Origin: CAHJXF01 sp038240015
Lineage (GTDB): Bacteria > Pseudomonadota > Gammaproteobacteria > Burkholderiales > Burkholderiaceae_D
Reading direction: 5' to 3'
DNA: 64,000 nucleotides
NCBI GenBank assembly: GCA_038240015.1
Contig: JBBSEF010000004.1
Coordinates: 1 to 64,000, forward strand
Within the stretch, counting starts at the first letter, position 1; each line of letters opens with the position of its first letter. The notes under the pieces were generated by a model. The model did no database searches. It was not told the DNA's origin and saw nothing but the letters and a program-made list of their open reading frames with translations. Of this stretch, positions 54,056 to 63,376 are shown in pieces. Position numbers and translations under genes: made by a program.

Positions 54056-55204
54056 ATGGACTTGCGATCAGCGTTGGCTGCCGTTTTTCTCATAGCGATG
54101 ACGGGCGCTGATGCAAGTGCGGCTGGCGAGCTCGCGGCCATCCGGCTGCCTCCGGGATTTCGCATCGAGATGCTGACGGACCACGTACCGAGCGCGCGCG
54201 AGATGACGCTTGGGCGTTTCCAGTCCGGGAAAGGTGTGCTCTTCGTTGGCAGCGGTCGTGCGGGCAAGGTGTACGCGGTAAACCTCGAGCAGGGCCGCGC
54301 GACCGGCGTAAGGGCGGTGGCGTCGGGTTTGCAGATGCCGATCGGCGTCGCGTATCGCGATGGAGCGCTCTACGTCTCGGCGGTTTCGCGCATATTTCGG
54401 ATCGACAAGGTGGATGGCGATCTCGACCACGTCTCGGCTCCATCGCTGATCACCGATCAATTTCCCGCTGAGACGCACCATGGTTTCAAATTCATCGCAT
54501 TCGGGCCGGACGGTCATTTATATGTGCCCGTAGGCGCGCCGTGCAATGTATGCGAGCGCGATGAGAACAGGTATTACAGCATTCAGAGAATTAATGCCGA
54601 CGGCAGCGGGCGCGCTGTCGTTGCAAAAGGAATTCGCAATTCAGTCGGGTTTGATTGGAGCCCGCTCGATGGCTCGCTCTGGTTCACCGACAACGGGCGC
54701 GACCTGCTCGGCGATGATATTCCGTCGGATGAATTGAATCACGTTGCAACCAAAACCGCCGCGCTGTTGCATTTTGGTTTTCCTTATTGCCACCAAGGCG
54801 ATATTTCAGATCCGGAATTCGGAAGCAAACATCCCTGTTCGCAATTCATTCCCCCCAGCGCGAATTTGGGAGCGCATGTGGCGGCGCTCGGAATGCGCTT
54901 CTACTCGCCGCCCGATGGAGCGAATGAACCCTTTCCGCCAAGTTTTCGCAACGGCATCTTCATCGCAGAACACGGATCCTGGAATCGCTCGACCAAGGTC
55001 GGGTACCGTGTCGTGCACGTCACCCTCGACGGGTCGAACCGGGTCGTCGGTCAGGACGTCTTTGCGGAGGGTTGGCTGGGCAAGGACGAATCCGTATGGG
55101 GGCGTCCTTCCGATGTGCTTGCGCTTCCCGATGGTTCTTTGCTGGTATCGGACGACCTCGCGGGCGCCATTTATCGCATCCGCTACGCGCCCAGGCAGCG
55201 CTGA
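54056..55204 (+). CDS. Sorbosone-dehydrogenase-like (PQQ/soluble glucose dehydrogenase-fold) secreted protein
   Basis: 382 residues. Signal peptide MDLRSALAAVFLIAMTGADA(SAAG), then a six-bladed beta-propeller: LPPGFRIEMLTDHVPSAREM, GSGRAGKVYAVN, HHGFKFIAFGPDGHLYVPVG, GIRNSVGFDWSPLDGSLWFTD and NGRDLLGDDIPSDELN. Three conserved Cys pairs (CNVCE, CHQGD, HPCSQF) suggest disulphides. It probably oxidises sugars in the periplasm using PQQ, but ligands are not proven by sequence. The ATG at 54056 is favoured by AGGG six bases upstream over the open frame from 54005. Confidence 0.85.
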   Translation: MDLRSALAAVFLIAMTGADASAAGELAAIRLPPGFRIEMLTDHVPSAREMTLGRFQSGKGVLFVGSGRAGKVYAVNLEQGRATGVRAVASGLQMPIGVAYRDGALYVSAVSRIFRIDKVDGDLDHVSAPSLITDQFPAETHHGFKFIAFGPDGHLYVPVGAPCNVCERDENRYYSIQRINADGSGRAVVAKGIRNSVGFDWSPLDGSLWFTDNGRDLLGDDIPSDELNHVATKTAALLHFGFPYCHQGDISDPEFGSKHPCSQFIPPSANLGAHVAALGMRFYSPPDGANEPFPPSFRNGIFIAEHGSWNRSTKVGYRVVHVTLDGSNRVVGQDVFAEGWLGKDESVWGRPSDVLALPDGSLLVSDDLAGAIYRIRYAPRQR

Positions 55205-55206
55205 TC

Positions 55207-55587
55207 ATGAGCTTCAAGAACAAGACGATCGCGACGATTCTCGCCTCCCTCGGCGGAACGCTGGGACTGCATCGCTTCTATCTGGGCGGCGCGCGACGGC
55301 CGTTGCCTTGGCTTTACCCACTGTTTTCATGGACCCTGGTCCCGACGTTTGCGGGTTTCATCGAAGCCTTGCGATTCGCGTTGACCCCCGATGCGAAGTG
55401 GGACAAGCAATGGAACGCCGATGCAACGGCTGCGAATCATTCAGGCTGGCTCGTGATCATCGTGGCCGCGTTGACGCTGCTAGGCGGCACGGTGCTCTTG
55501 ATGACGCTGATCTCGTTCGCGCTCGCTCGCTACCACGGTGCGGGCGAGAGCTTTTTGTCTCGCGTTGTGACGATCACCTTCGCCTGA
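55207..55587 (+). CDS. TM2-domain membrane protein
   Basis: 126 residues. MSFKNKTIATILASLGGTLG then LHRFYLGG is the TM2 signature; two or three hydrophobic segments follow (LYPLFSWTLVPTFAGFIEAL, WLVIIVAALTLLGGTVLLMT). Function of the family in bacteria is unknown. Only 2 bp after the sugar-dehydrogenase-like gene, without its own ribosome-binding site, so coupled translation is likely. Confidence 0.85.
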   Translation: MSFKNKTIATILASLGGTLGLHRFYLGGARRPLPWLYPLFSWTLVPTFAGFIEALRFALTPDAKWDKQWNADATAANHSGWLVIIVAALTLLGGTVLLMTLISFALARYHGAGESFLSRVVTITFA

Positions 55588-55599
55588 CACGAATACAAC

Positions 55600-56760
55600 T
55601 CAATCGAACAGGCGCTGCTGCGGCGAGGTCGCTTGCATTGGCGTCGGCTTGATGAATTGCGTCGTGTCGAAAATCTTGCGCTCACGATTGAGCCCGTGCC
55701 GCGCGCACGCCGCTCGAAAGCGCTGCGCAAACAGCTCGGCCCAGATGCCTTCGCCCGTCATGCGCTTGCCGAAGCGCGAGTCGTAGTCCTTGCCGCCGCG
55801 CAAGTCGCGAATACGGTTCATCACGCGCTCGGCACGCAACGGAAAGTGCGCGCGCAGCCATTGCTGAAAGACGGTGTTGAGCTCCCACGGCAATCTGAGA
55901 ATGATGAAGTGCGCGCTGTGCGCGCCCGCATGGGCGGCCGCTTCGACGATGCGTTCCATCTCGCCATCGGTGATGAACGGGATGACCGGCGACACGTTCA
56001 CCGATACCGGCACGCCCGCGTCGGCCAGCGCGCGCACGGTGCGCAATCTGCGGGCGGGACTGGCGGCACGCGGCTCTAGTTTCCTCGACAACTCATGATC
56101 GAGCGTCGTGATCGTGATCGATGCGCGGGCAAGCTGGGCGCGCGCGAGCGGCGCGAGCAAATCGAGATCGCGCTCGATCAGCGACGACTTCGTGATCAGG
56201 CCGAACGGATTGCGGGTTTCGTGCAGCACTTCGAGAACCGCGCGCGTAATTTTCAATTCACGCTCGATCGGCTGATACGCATCGGTGTTGACTCCGACCG
56301 CGATCACGTCGGGCGCGTACGCTTTCTTTCCCAATTCCATGCGCAGAAGCTCGGCCGCATTAACCTTCGCGAACAACTTCGACTCGAAGTCGAGGCCCGG
56401 CGACAAGCCCAGATAACTGTGCGTCGGCCGCGCGAAGCAGTAGATGCATCCGTGCTCGCATCCGCGATAGGGATTGAGCGACAGCCGAAAGGGAATGTCG
56501 GGCGAATCGTTCTTCGAAATGATGCTTCGCGCGCGCTCTTCGGTGACCACGGTCTTGAGCGGCGGCGCATCTTGCTGTCCGTCGATGGCGATGTCGAGAC
56601 CGCCCCACCCATCGTCACACGCCTCGCGCGCGTCGACCTCGAAGCGGCCGCGGACATTGGCGACGGCGCCCCGGCCCTTTTTCGGCCGGGGCCAGAACGT
56701 CAACGGTTGCTCTGTCGAAATATCGATCGATGATCGCGTCTGGCCGTCAGTTCTCGTCAT
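55600..56760 (-). CDS. Radical SAM protein, PA0069/Rv2578c-like family
   Basis: 386 residues. SAM-binding cluster Cys101-x3-Cys105-x2-Cys108 in YRGCEHGCIYCFARPTHSYL, preceded by NDSPDIPFRLSLNPY. Further family blocks: GVNTDAYQPIERELKITRAV, LITKSSLIERDLDLLAPLAR, VSPVIPFITDGEMERIVEAA and LRLPWELNTVFQQWLRAHFP. Function of the family is not known; it resembles spore-photoproduct-lyase-like proteins. The ATG at 56760 or one at 56799; neither has a strong ribosome-binding site. Confidence 0.9.
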   Translation of the reverse strand: MTRTDGQTRSSIDISTEQPLTFWPRPKKGRGAVANVRGRFEVDAREACDDGWGGLDIAIDGQQDAPPLKTVVTEERARSIISKNDSPDIPFRLSLNPYRGCEHGCIYCFARPTHSYLGLSPGLDFESKLFAKVNAAELLRMELGKKAYAPDVIAVGVNTDAYQPIERELKITRAVLEVLHETRNPFGLITKSSLIERDLDLLAPLARAQLARASITITTLDHELSRKLEPRAASPARRLRTVRALADAGVPVSVNVSPVIPFITDGEMERIVEAAAHAGAHSAHFIILRLPWELNTVFQQWLRAHFPLRAERVMNRIRDLRGGKDYDSRFGKRMTGEGIWAELFAQRFRAACARHGLNRERKIFDTTQFIKPTPMQATSPQQRLFD

Positions 56761-56801
56761 GGCTGTGGAGTTGGGGGCGCGCGGCTGCAGTGGCAGCATC
56801 G

Positions 56802-57302
56802 TCAGGTCGTGATCGCGTTCGTCGGCACCAACTGGCAGCCGCCGACCTTCCAGATCTTGTCGGCCTGTCTGTTCATCGTGAACAGGGCGCGCCATACATG
56901 GCCTTCCTGATCGACGAGTTGAACGGTCTGCACCCACTGGCGGTCGATCGCATCGAGGCGAACGAAGCGAACCGAACCTGCGCGATACACCGGTTCGTAG
57001 TGGTCGCGAACCATGCGAATGAATTTTTCGGGCGTGCCGAACATGCGCTGGATATCGGGGCTCGCGTGCGCAAACGCGCCACGCGCATCGTCGCGACCGA
57101 AGGCATCGAGCTGATCGCGGATGACCTGTTCGATCGCCTGCCTGTCCGCTGCGTTGATCCTCTCCGCAGCGTTGACTATTCTTTCCGCGGCGAACGATAA
57201 GCGAGGCGCGGCGAACGCAAGGCTCACGATGGCGACGAGCGCGATCGCAATGGCGAAGCTCAGTCTGATCGACGCCGACGTGAGAAATCGAATAGTGAAC
57301 AT
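56802..57302 (-). CDS. Secreted DUF4864-type protein
   Basis: 166 residues. Signal peptide (LSFAIAIALVAIVSLAFAAP) followed by an alpha-beta domain with DRQAIEQVIRDQLDAFGRDD, ARGAFAHASPDIQRMFG and KIWKVGGCQLV, matching the DUF4864 family (nuclear-transport-factor-2-like size). Exported, function unknown. It may be expressed with the radical SAM gene 41 bp downstream on the same strand. Confidence 0.8.
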   Translation of the reverse strand: MFTIRFLTSASIRLSFAIAIALVAIVSLAFAAPRLSFAAERIVNAAERINAADRQAIEQVIRDQLDAFGRDDARGAFAHASPDIQRMFGTPEKFIRMVRDHYEPVYRAGSVRFVRLDAIDRQWVQTVQLVDQEGHVWRALFTMNRQADKIWKVGGCQLVPTNAITT

Positions 57303-57411
57303 TTGTTCAGTTTACTCCGCGAAGAGTGATTCCACCAGAAGGACCATCCGCAGCGGTCTTCCGAGGCGATCGTTCGCATCGTCGTCCGCTCGCGGACCTC
57401 GGGTGCTGCGC

Positions 57412-57417
57412 GATAAT
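57412..57417 (+). promoter_or_regulatory. Candidate -10 element (GATAAT) before a small membrane protein
   Basis: The string GTGCTGCGCGATAATGC resembles the core of the repeated glycan-locus element (TGCTGG..GCGATAATACG). It lies 36 bp before the ATG at 57453. No -35 was recognised; low certainty. Confidence 0.35.
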
Positions 57418-57452
57418 GCTCCGCTCAGCTTCCCGTCCGCAGCAACGACATC

Positions 57453-57659
57453 ATGGTCCGCTTCCAAAAAACCCGCATCCACCCCGCCAGCGCGGCGCTG
57501 TTTCTGGTCGGACTCTATGCGGTCGTCGGCGTCGCATACGCGGCCTATGCGCGCAGCGTGGACTCGATATGGATCTGGGTGATCGTCGCCGTGCTCGCGT
57601 TTGCTGCGTCGGCTTTATATCAGCGCCATGTGGCAAAGGCGCAAGGTCGCGAGCGGTAG
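57453..57659 (+). CDS. Small membrane protein of unknown function
   Basis: 68 residues with two hydrophobic segments (ASAALFLVGLYAVVGVAYAA and IWIWVIVAVLAFAASALY) and a basic C-terminus (QRHVAKAQGRER), giving a hairpin topology. No ribosome-binding site is visible. No family is recognised, but the sharply periodic hydrophobicity and the lack of a competing gene on the other strand support it. Confidence 0.65.
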   Translation: MVRFQKTRIHPASAALFLVGLYAVVGVAYAAYARSVDSIWIWVIVAVLAFAASALYQRHVAKAQGRER

Positions 57660-57728
57660 CAACGCACGAGCAGCGAGGTTGGACCGCACCTTGTTTCTAC
57701 TGCGCGCGCACCCCGCGGGAGACTTCCC

Positions 57729-59651
57729 TCAGGCGGCTTCGCGCATCGCCTTCTTGCGCTCGTGCTCTTTGAGATAGCGCTTGCGCAAGCGAATGCTCTG
57801 CGGCGTGATCTCGACGAGTTCGTCGTCGGCGATGAATTCAACGGCGTATTCGAGCGTCATCTGTATCGGCGGAATCAGACGCACCGCTTCGTCGGTTCCA
57901 GACGATCGGACGTTGGTCAGTTGCTTGCCCTTGATCGGGTTGACGACCAGATCGTTGTCGCGCGAATGGATGCCGATGATCATCCCTTCGTACACGGGGT
58001 CGCCCGGCACGGTGAACATGCGACCGCGATCCTGCAGTTTCCACAACGCGTAGGCCACGGCCTCGCCATCGTCCTGGCTGATCAGCACGCCGTTGCGGCG
58101 TTCGGCCATCTCTCCACCCTTGACCGGTGCGTAGTCGTCGAAGATATGGCTCATCAATCCGGTACCGCGCGTGAGCGTCATGAATTCGCCCTGGAAGCCG
58201 ATCAGGCCGCGAGCCGGGATACGGTACTCGAGGCGCACGCGGCCCTTGGCATCCGATTGCATGTCGGTCAGGTCGCCGCGACGCCGTCCCAACTCCTCCA
58301 TGACCGCGCCCTGATTGCCGTCCTCGACATCGACCGTGAGGAGCTCGAACGGCTCGTGCCTGACGCCGTCGATTTCCTTCAACACCACGCGGGGCCGCGA
58401 TACGGCGAGCTCGAATCCTTCGCGCCGCATGTTCTCGACGAGGATGGTCAGATGCAATTCGCCGCGACCCGAGACTTCGAAAATCGTTTCGTCTCCGGTT
58501 TCGGCGACACGCAAAGCCACGTTGGCTTTCAGTTCGCGCATCAGGCGCTCGCGCAATTGCCGGCTGGTGATGAACTTGCCTTCACGTCCGGCGAGCGGCG
58601 AGGTATTGACGCAAAAATTCATCGTCAGGGTCGGCTCGTCGACACGCAACAACGGCAAGGCGTCGGGCGCATCGGGGTGGCAGATCGTGCTGCCGATACC
58701 GAGCTCGTCGATGCCGTTGATCAGCACGATATCGCCGGCCACCGCTTCGTCGGTGATGGTGCGATCGAGCCCGTGAAAGGTCAGCACCTGGTTGATGCGC
58801 GCGCGGATCGGCGTGGAGTCGGGGCCGTTCATCACGACCACGTCCTGCAGAGGGCGAGCGCGGCCGCGACTGATGCGGCCGATGCCGATCTTGCCGACAT
58901 AGCTCGAATAGTCGAGCGAAGAGATTTGCAATTGCAACGGTCCGTCGGAGTTGTCGTCGCGTACCGGCACATGCGCGAGAATCGCATCGAACAACGGTCG
59001 CATGTTGCGACCGGCGTCGCCGCCTTCGGCATGGGCGATGGTCTCGCCCTGATGAGGCGTCGCGCTGGCCGATGCCGCGGTGTTCGGCGCCGACGTCGGC
59101 ATGTCCTTCATGTCGGTGAACGCGTAGCCGTTCAGCGCCGACGCATACACCACCGGGAAGTCGAGCTGGTCTTCGGTAGCGCCGAGCTTGTCGAACAGGT
59201 CGAAGGTCGCGTTGATGGCGTAGTCGGGACGCGCGCCCGGACGATCGATCTTGTTGACGACGACAATCGGCTTCAATCCCTGCGCAAGCGCCTTCCTCGT
59301 GACGAAGCGCGTCTGCGGCATCGGGCCCTCGACCGCATCGACCAGCAGCAACACGCCGTCGACCATCGACAACACGCGTTCGACCTCGCCGCCGAAGTCG
59401 GCGTGCCCCGGCGTATCGACGATGTTGATATGCGTGCCTTCGTATTCGACCGCGCAGTTCTTCGCGAGGATCGTGATGCCGCGTTCCTTTTCGAGATCGT
59501 TCGAGTCCATCACACGTTCGGCAATATGCTGGTTTTCGCGGAACGTACCCGACTGCCGAAGCAACTGATCGACGAGCGTGGTCTTGCCGTGATCGACGTG
59601 CGCGATGATGGCGATGTTGCGAAGGGATCGGGTGCTGTCGGTGCCGCGCAT
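57729..59651 (-). CDS. typA: GTP-binding ribosome-associated protein TypA/BipA
   Basis: 640 residues. G1 AHVDHGKT (17-24), ERGITI switch, G3 DTPGHADF (79-86) and G4 NKID (133-136), then domains II-III, the BipA C-terminal QDDGEAVAYALWKLQDRGRM and GMIIGIHSRDNDLVVN. It lies where TypA is expected after truB in this type of genome. About 35 extra Ala/Thr/Gly residues (around 181-216) sit after SALNGYA in the G-domain compared with E. coli BipA. Extended -10 promoter upstream. Confidence 0.98.
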   Translation of the reverse strand: MRGTDSTRSLRNIAIIAHVDHGKTTLVDQLLRQSGTFRENQHIAERVMDSNDLEKERGITILAKNCAVEYEGTHINIVDTPGHADFGGEVERVLSMVDGVLLLVDAVEGPMPQTRFVTRKALAQGLKPIVVVNKIDRPGARPDYAINATFDLFDKLGATEDQLDFPVVYASALNGYAFTDMKDMPTSAPNTAASASATPHQGETIAHAEGGDAGRNMRPLFDAILAHVPVRDDNSDGPLQLQISSLDYSSYVGKIGIGRISRGRARPLQDVVVMNGPDSTPIRARINQVLTFHGLDRTITDEAVAGDIVLINGIDELGIGSTICHPDAPDALPLLRVDEPTLTMNFCVNTSPLAGREGKFITSRQLRERLMRELKANVALRVAETGDETIFEVSGRGELHLTILVENMRREGFELAVSRPRVVLKEIDGVRHEPFELLTVDVEDGNQGAVMEELGRRRGDLTDMQSDAKGRVRLEYRIPARGLIGFQGEFMTLTRGTGLMSHIFDDYAPVKGGEMAERRNGVLISQDDGEAVAYALWKLQDRGRMFTVPGDPVYEGMIIGIHSRDNDLVVNPIKGKQLTNVRSSGTDEAVRLIPPIQMTLEYAVEFIADDELVEITPQSIRLRKRYLKEHERKKAMREAA

Positions 59652-59742
59652 GACGGGCTCGCAGATTCAAGAATGTAAGGGGCTACAAGTGGCGAGTTCG
59701 CGCGAAACAAGCTCGCGAAATTCACTTCTTGGGCAACCGAAG

Positions 59743-59751
59743 AGTATAGCA
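59743..59751 (-). promoter_or_regulatory. Extended -10 promoter element for typA
   Basis: Minus strand TGCTATACT: TGN plus TATACT. It lies ~92 bp before the typA ATG and outside the inverted repeats of the neighbouring element, so typA can be transcribed without truB. No good -35 seen. Confidence 0.5.
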
Positions 59752-59790
59752 GTGCGGAGGTCTCATACGGGCCAATACGGGTTGCGGCTA

Positions 59791-59807
59791 GTGTCTCGAT
59801 TTGAATT
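59791..59807 (+). repeat. Left terminal inverted repeat of the cyclase element
   Basis: GTGTCTCGATTTGAATT. It matches the reverse complement of 63377-63393 at 16 of 17 positions, in inverted orientation. Tips read TG at both ends (TGTCTC ... GAGACA). Flanks are CTAG on the left and CTAC on the right of those tips, so a 4-bp target duplication is imperfect. Confidence 0.8.
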
Positions 59808-59938
59808 ACCCCAGCGGGTCGGATCGATGGCAATACAAGCTTTCTAAGCCCGTGGTCCCCCGAAGCCCCCGCAAACATTGCGGTCGCAGGCGAAAAAAAA
59901 ACGGCGAAGCTTGCGATGGATTTCCCGGCGCTTCCGGA

Positions 59939-62900
59939 ATGGAGGCTAGACTCCAGTTCGTGAACGAGCGCCCCGAGGAACTGGAAACGACCATCGCAGC
60001 CCTCGAGGAGCAGCGGGCTGTGCTGGGCGATGCAGTGACCGACATGGCCGTCGCCCCACTCCGGGAACGCCTTGCCACGCTGCTGGCGCAGGATACGGCC
60101 GAGACACAGCAACTCAAGCAAGTCAGTGTGCTCTTCGCCGACGTCGTCGGCTCCACGATGCTGAGCCAGCAGTTGGACCCGGAGGATATCCACTCCATCA
60201 TGGACGGTGCGCTGGAGTGCTTTTCTGCGGTCGTGCGGACGCATCAAGGCGCAGTGTTGCAGTATGCCGGCGACAGCATGCTGGCCGTCTTCGGCGCTCA
60301 CGAGGCGCGCGAAGACGACGCCGAGCGGGCTGTGCGCGCTGGCTTGGCCATCGCGCAAGAAGCCCGAGCCCAAGAGGCGCAGATAAAGGTCCGCCACGGC
60401 TTCGAGGGCTTCGACGTACGGGTGGGCATCAACACGGGTGCGGTGCTGCTGGGCGGCGGTGTCGATGCCGAAGGCGCTATCCGCGGCATCAGCGTGAACA
60501 TCGCGGCGCGCATGGAGCAGACCGCACCTACGGGAGGGCTGCGCATCAGCCACGACACCTATCGCCACGTGCGAGGCGTCTTCGACGTCGAAGAACAGCC
60601 GCCGATCCAGGTCAAGGGCATCAGCGAACCCGTCCGCAGCTACCTCGTGCTGCGCGCCAAACCGCGAGCTTTCCGCGTCGCCTCGCGCGGTGTCGAAGGC
60701 ATCGAAACCCACATGGTCGGGCGCGACCGCGAACTCGTGGAACTTCAACGAGCCTTCCAGGCGCTTTACGATCCCGCTGCCGAGCTCCACGCCATCACCA
60801 TCGTCGCCGAAGCCGGCATGGGCAAAAGTTGTTTGCTCTATGAGTTCGAGAACTGGGCCGCAGCGCGGTCTGAAGCCTTCTGCCTCTTCCAGGGCCGCGC
60901 CCAACCGTTGGGTCAGAACCAGCCCTATGGCTTGCTGCGCGACATTCTCGTCTCGCGGTTCGGGATCGCCGACAGCGACAGCGTCGAGGTTGCACGCCAG
61001 AAGATCGCCGACGGGATCGCCCCACTCTTCTTGTCCGATGACGGGGACGACATGGCCGAGGCACATGCCCATCTGCTCGGGCACCTGATCGGCATTGACT
61101 TTAGCGACAGTCGGCACGTCAAGGTCATGCTCGAAGACGGCAAGCAAATCCGCAATCGCGGCTTCCATGCGGCGTCGCAACTGTTCCGCCGAATCGGTCT
61201 ACAAACCCGTACCCCCATCGTGCTGCTGCTCGACGACCTGCACTGGGCCGACGACGGATCGCTCGACTTCATCGAGCAGCTCGTGAACGTCAACTGCGAC
61301 GTGCCGATGCTTGTGCTCAGCTCAACACGGCCAAGTTTTCATGAGCGGCGCCCGGGTTGGTTGAGCGGACACGGGCGGCACCTGCTCATCAATCTAGCCC
61401 CCTTGAGCAGACACAACAGCCGCAACCTGGTCGATGGGCTGCTTCAAAAGATGCGAGAAATCCCCGCTGCCTTGCGCGAACTCGTCACTGGCGGCGCCGA
61501 GGGCAATCCGTTCTATATGGAAGAACTGGTCAAGATGCTCATCGACGTAGGCGCAATCGAGACCAGCACCGTCGACGATGCGCAAGCCTGGCGCGTGATC
61601 CCCGACAAGCTGCTCGCCGCACACGTTCCGTCGACGCTCACCGGCGTACTGCAAGCGAGGCTTGATAGCCTCGGCCCTTCGGAGAAGAGCGCATTGCAAC
61701 AGGCTTCGGTCGTCGGCCATGTGTTCTGGGATGAAGCGCTCGCGACGCTCGATCCGAATGCCGTCGGCGCGCTCACCACGTTACCGCGGCGTGAGCTGAT
61801 CACGCCGCACGCAGCCAGCGCCTTCGATGGGCTGCGCGAATACGCCTTCCGCCACCACACGCTGCACCAAGTGACGTACGACACCGTCCTCAAACGCATC
61901 AAGCGCAAGGCACACGGCAAGGTCGCGCAATGGCTTGCTGACCGACCAGGCAAAGCGCACCTGGACTTGATCGCCGAGCATTACGAACGCGCCGGTGACA
62001 ACGCCAATGCCCGCGAGTACTTCACGCTCGCCGCCGAGAACGCTTCGGCCCGCTATGCCAACGAGGCCATGCTCAGCCATGCCAGCCGGGGTCTCGCTCT
62101 GGCCGCTCCGGAAGACCATGCGACTCGCTGGCGCTTGCTGAGCGTCCGGTCAAAATATCTGGCCGCTCACGGCGACCGCGCGGCGCACGATGCCGATCTG
62201 GATGCGTTGCAAGCCTTGGCCGATGCGCTCGTCGACGGTGCCCGGCAAGCCGAGGTGGCGATGATGAGGGCCCGCGCGCTTAGCGTCACCGGCGACTATC
62301 GCGGTAGCGAAGCTCAAGCGCGTCACGCGTGCGAACTGGCCGAGTCTGTCGGCGCGCTTTCCGTAGCGTCCATGGCTCGCTACTTCCGGGCCGCAGCGCT
62401 GGCCCATCTGGGCGACCATACGACAGCGCGGTCGCTGGCTGAAGTCGGCTGCGCCGCCGCCCGCGCTGCTGGCGACTGCGCGGGTGAGGTCAGAATGCTG
62501 AATATCCTCGGATTGATCGCGGCCGCTCGAGGTGACCCGATCGCAACCCTGACGATCACGCAGGAAATCTTTCATCTCTGTCGCGCACTGGGCGATCGCA
62601 GCTACGAGAGCAGTGCGCTAAGCAACTTGGGGGGCTGCTTCCTTCAACTGGGCGACTACCCGAACGCACGCCACTATCTGGACGAGAGCTTGCAGTTGGC
62701 GCGGGCCATCGGGCAACGCTATGTCGAGTCCAATGCGCTGCTGAATCGAGCGATGCTGGCTCGACGTGAAGGCGATGCAGCTGGCGCGGTGTCTTTCGCG
62801 CGGGCGGCCATCGGGATCGCAGCATCCGGTGGAGTGCGGCAGGTCGAAGGCACTGCACAGTGCTGCCTGGGCGATGCCGAACTTGGTATTGGTCGATATG

Positions 62901-63355
62901 AGCGTGCCCGCGAGGCTTGCACGCGTGCGCTCGAAATATTCCAACGGATGAGCACGCCCCACTTGGCCATGATGGCTATGGCCGGCCTGGCCCAAGTGGC
63001 GCTGAAGCAGGGTAATTTGAACGAGGCGTTGCGGCACGCCGAGGCGGTTCTGACCCATTTGGCCGGCGGGGGCACACTCGACGGGATCGAAGAGCCGCTG
63101 CGCATACGCTTGATCTGCCACCAGGTGCTGGCCCGCGCCTGCGACCCGCGGGCCGTGGAAGTTCTGGCCGCTGCCCATGCCGACTTGATATCGCAGGCCG
63201 AACGGATCAGTGACGCGGCACTGCGCCGCAGCTTTCTGAACCAAGTGCCCCATCATCGCGAGATCGTCGCGGCGTCTGTGCGGGCGCAGATATCACCGAA
63301 AGGCACATTGAAAGGCGCTCAAATGCGAAGACACGACCACCCTGACCGGGGATGA
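59939..63355 (+). CDS. Class III cyclase-domain protein with AAA-type ATPase and TPR region
   Basis: 1138 residues. N-terminal coiled-coil (ELETTIAALEEQRAVLGDAV), cyclase homology domain (QVSVLFADVVGST with metal Asp68; LQYAGDSMLAVFG with Asp112; VNIAARME), then a P-loop ATPase (AEAGMGKSCLLYEF; Walker B LLLDDLHWADD) and a long TPR-like helical region to the C-terminus. The usual substrate Lys of the K-x-x-GD motif is Gln108, so nucleotide choice or activity is uncertain. Large AAA/STAND-type signalling ATPases of this layout act as sensors. The ATG at 59939 follows family length; open frame from 59801 has no family residues. Confidence 0.88.
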   Translation: MEARLQFVNERPEELETTIAALEEQRAVLGDAVTDMAVAPLRERLATLLAQDTAETQQLKQVSVLFADVVGSTMLSQQLDPEDIHSIMDGALECFSAVVRTHQGAVLQYAGDSMLAVFGAHEAREDDAERAVRAGLAIAQEARAQEAQIKVRHGFEGFDVRVGINTGAVLLGGGVDAEGAIRGISVNIAARMEQTAPTGGLRISHDTYRHVRGVFDVEEQPPIQVKGISEPVRSYLVLRAKPRAFRVASRGVEGIETHMVGRDRELVELQRAFQALYDPAAELHAITIVAEAGMGKSCLLYEFENWAAARSEAFCLFQGRAQPLGQNQPYGLLRDILVSRFGIADSDSVEVARQKIADGIAPLFLSDDGDDMAEAHAHLLGHLIGIDFSDSRHVKVMLEDGKQIRNRGFHAASQLFRRIGLQTRTPIVLLLDDLHWADDGSLDFIEQLVNVNCDVPMLVLSSTRPSFHERRPGWLSGHGRHLLINLAPLSRHNSRNLVDGLLQKMREIPAALRELVTGGAEGNPFYMEELVKMLIDVGAIETSTVDDAQAWRVIPDKLLAAHVPSTLTGVLQARLDSLGPSEKSALQQASVVGHVFWDEALATLDPNAVGALTTLPRRELITPHAASAFDGLREYAFRHHTLHQVTYDTVLKRIKRKAHGKVAQWLADRPGKAHLDLIAEHYERAGDNANAREYFTLAAENASARYANEAMLSHASRGLALAAPEDHATRWRLLSVRSKYLAAHGDRAAHDADLDALQALADALVDGARQAEVAMMRARALSVTGDYRGSEAQARHACELAESVGALSVASMARYFRAAALAHLGDHTTARSLAEVGCAAARAAGDCAGEVRMLNILGLIAAARGDPIATLTITQEIFHLCRALGDRSYESSALSNLGGCFLQLGDYPNARHYLDESLQLARAIGQRYVESNALLNRAMLARREGDAAGAVSFARAAIGIAASGGVRQVEGTAQCCLGDAELGIGRYERAREACTRALEIFQRMSTPHLAMMAMAGLAQVALKQGNLNEALRHAEAVLTHLAGGGTLDGIEEPLRIRLICHQVLARACDPRAVEVLAAAHADLISQAERISDAALRRSFLNQVPHHREIVAASVRAQISPKGTLKGAQMRRHDHPDRG

Positions 63356-63376
63356 ACGCTTGGGGTCGGATGCTGA

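Noticed and set aside
57762..59678. 638-codon open frame opposite typA
   Set aside because: Antisense artefact of high GC; typA is certain.
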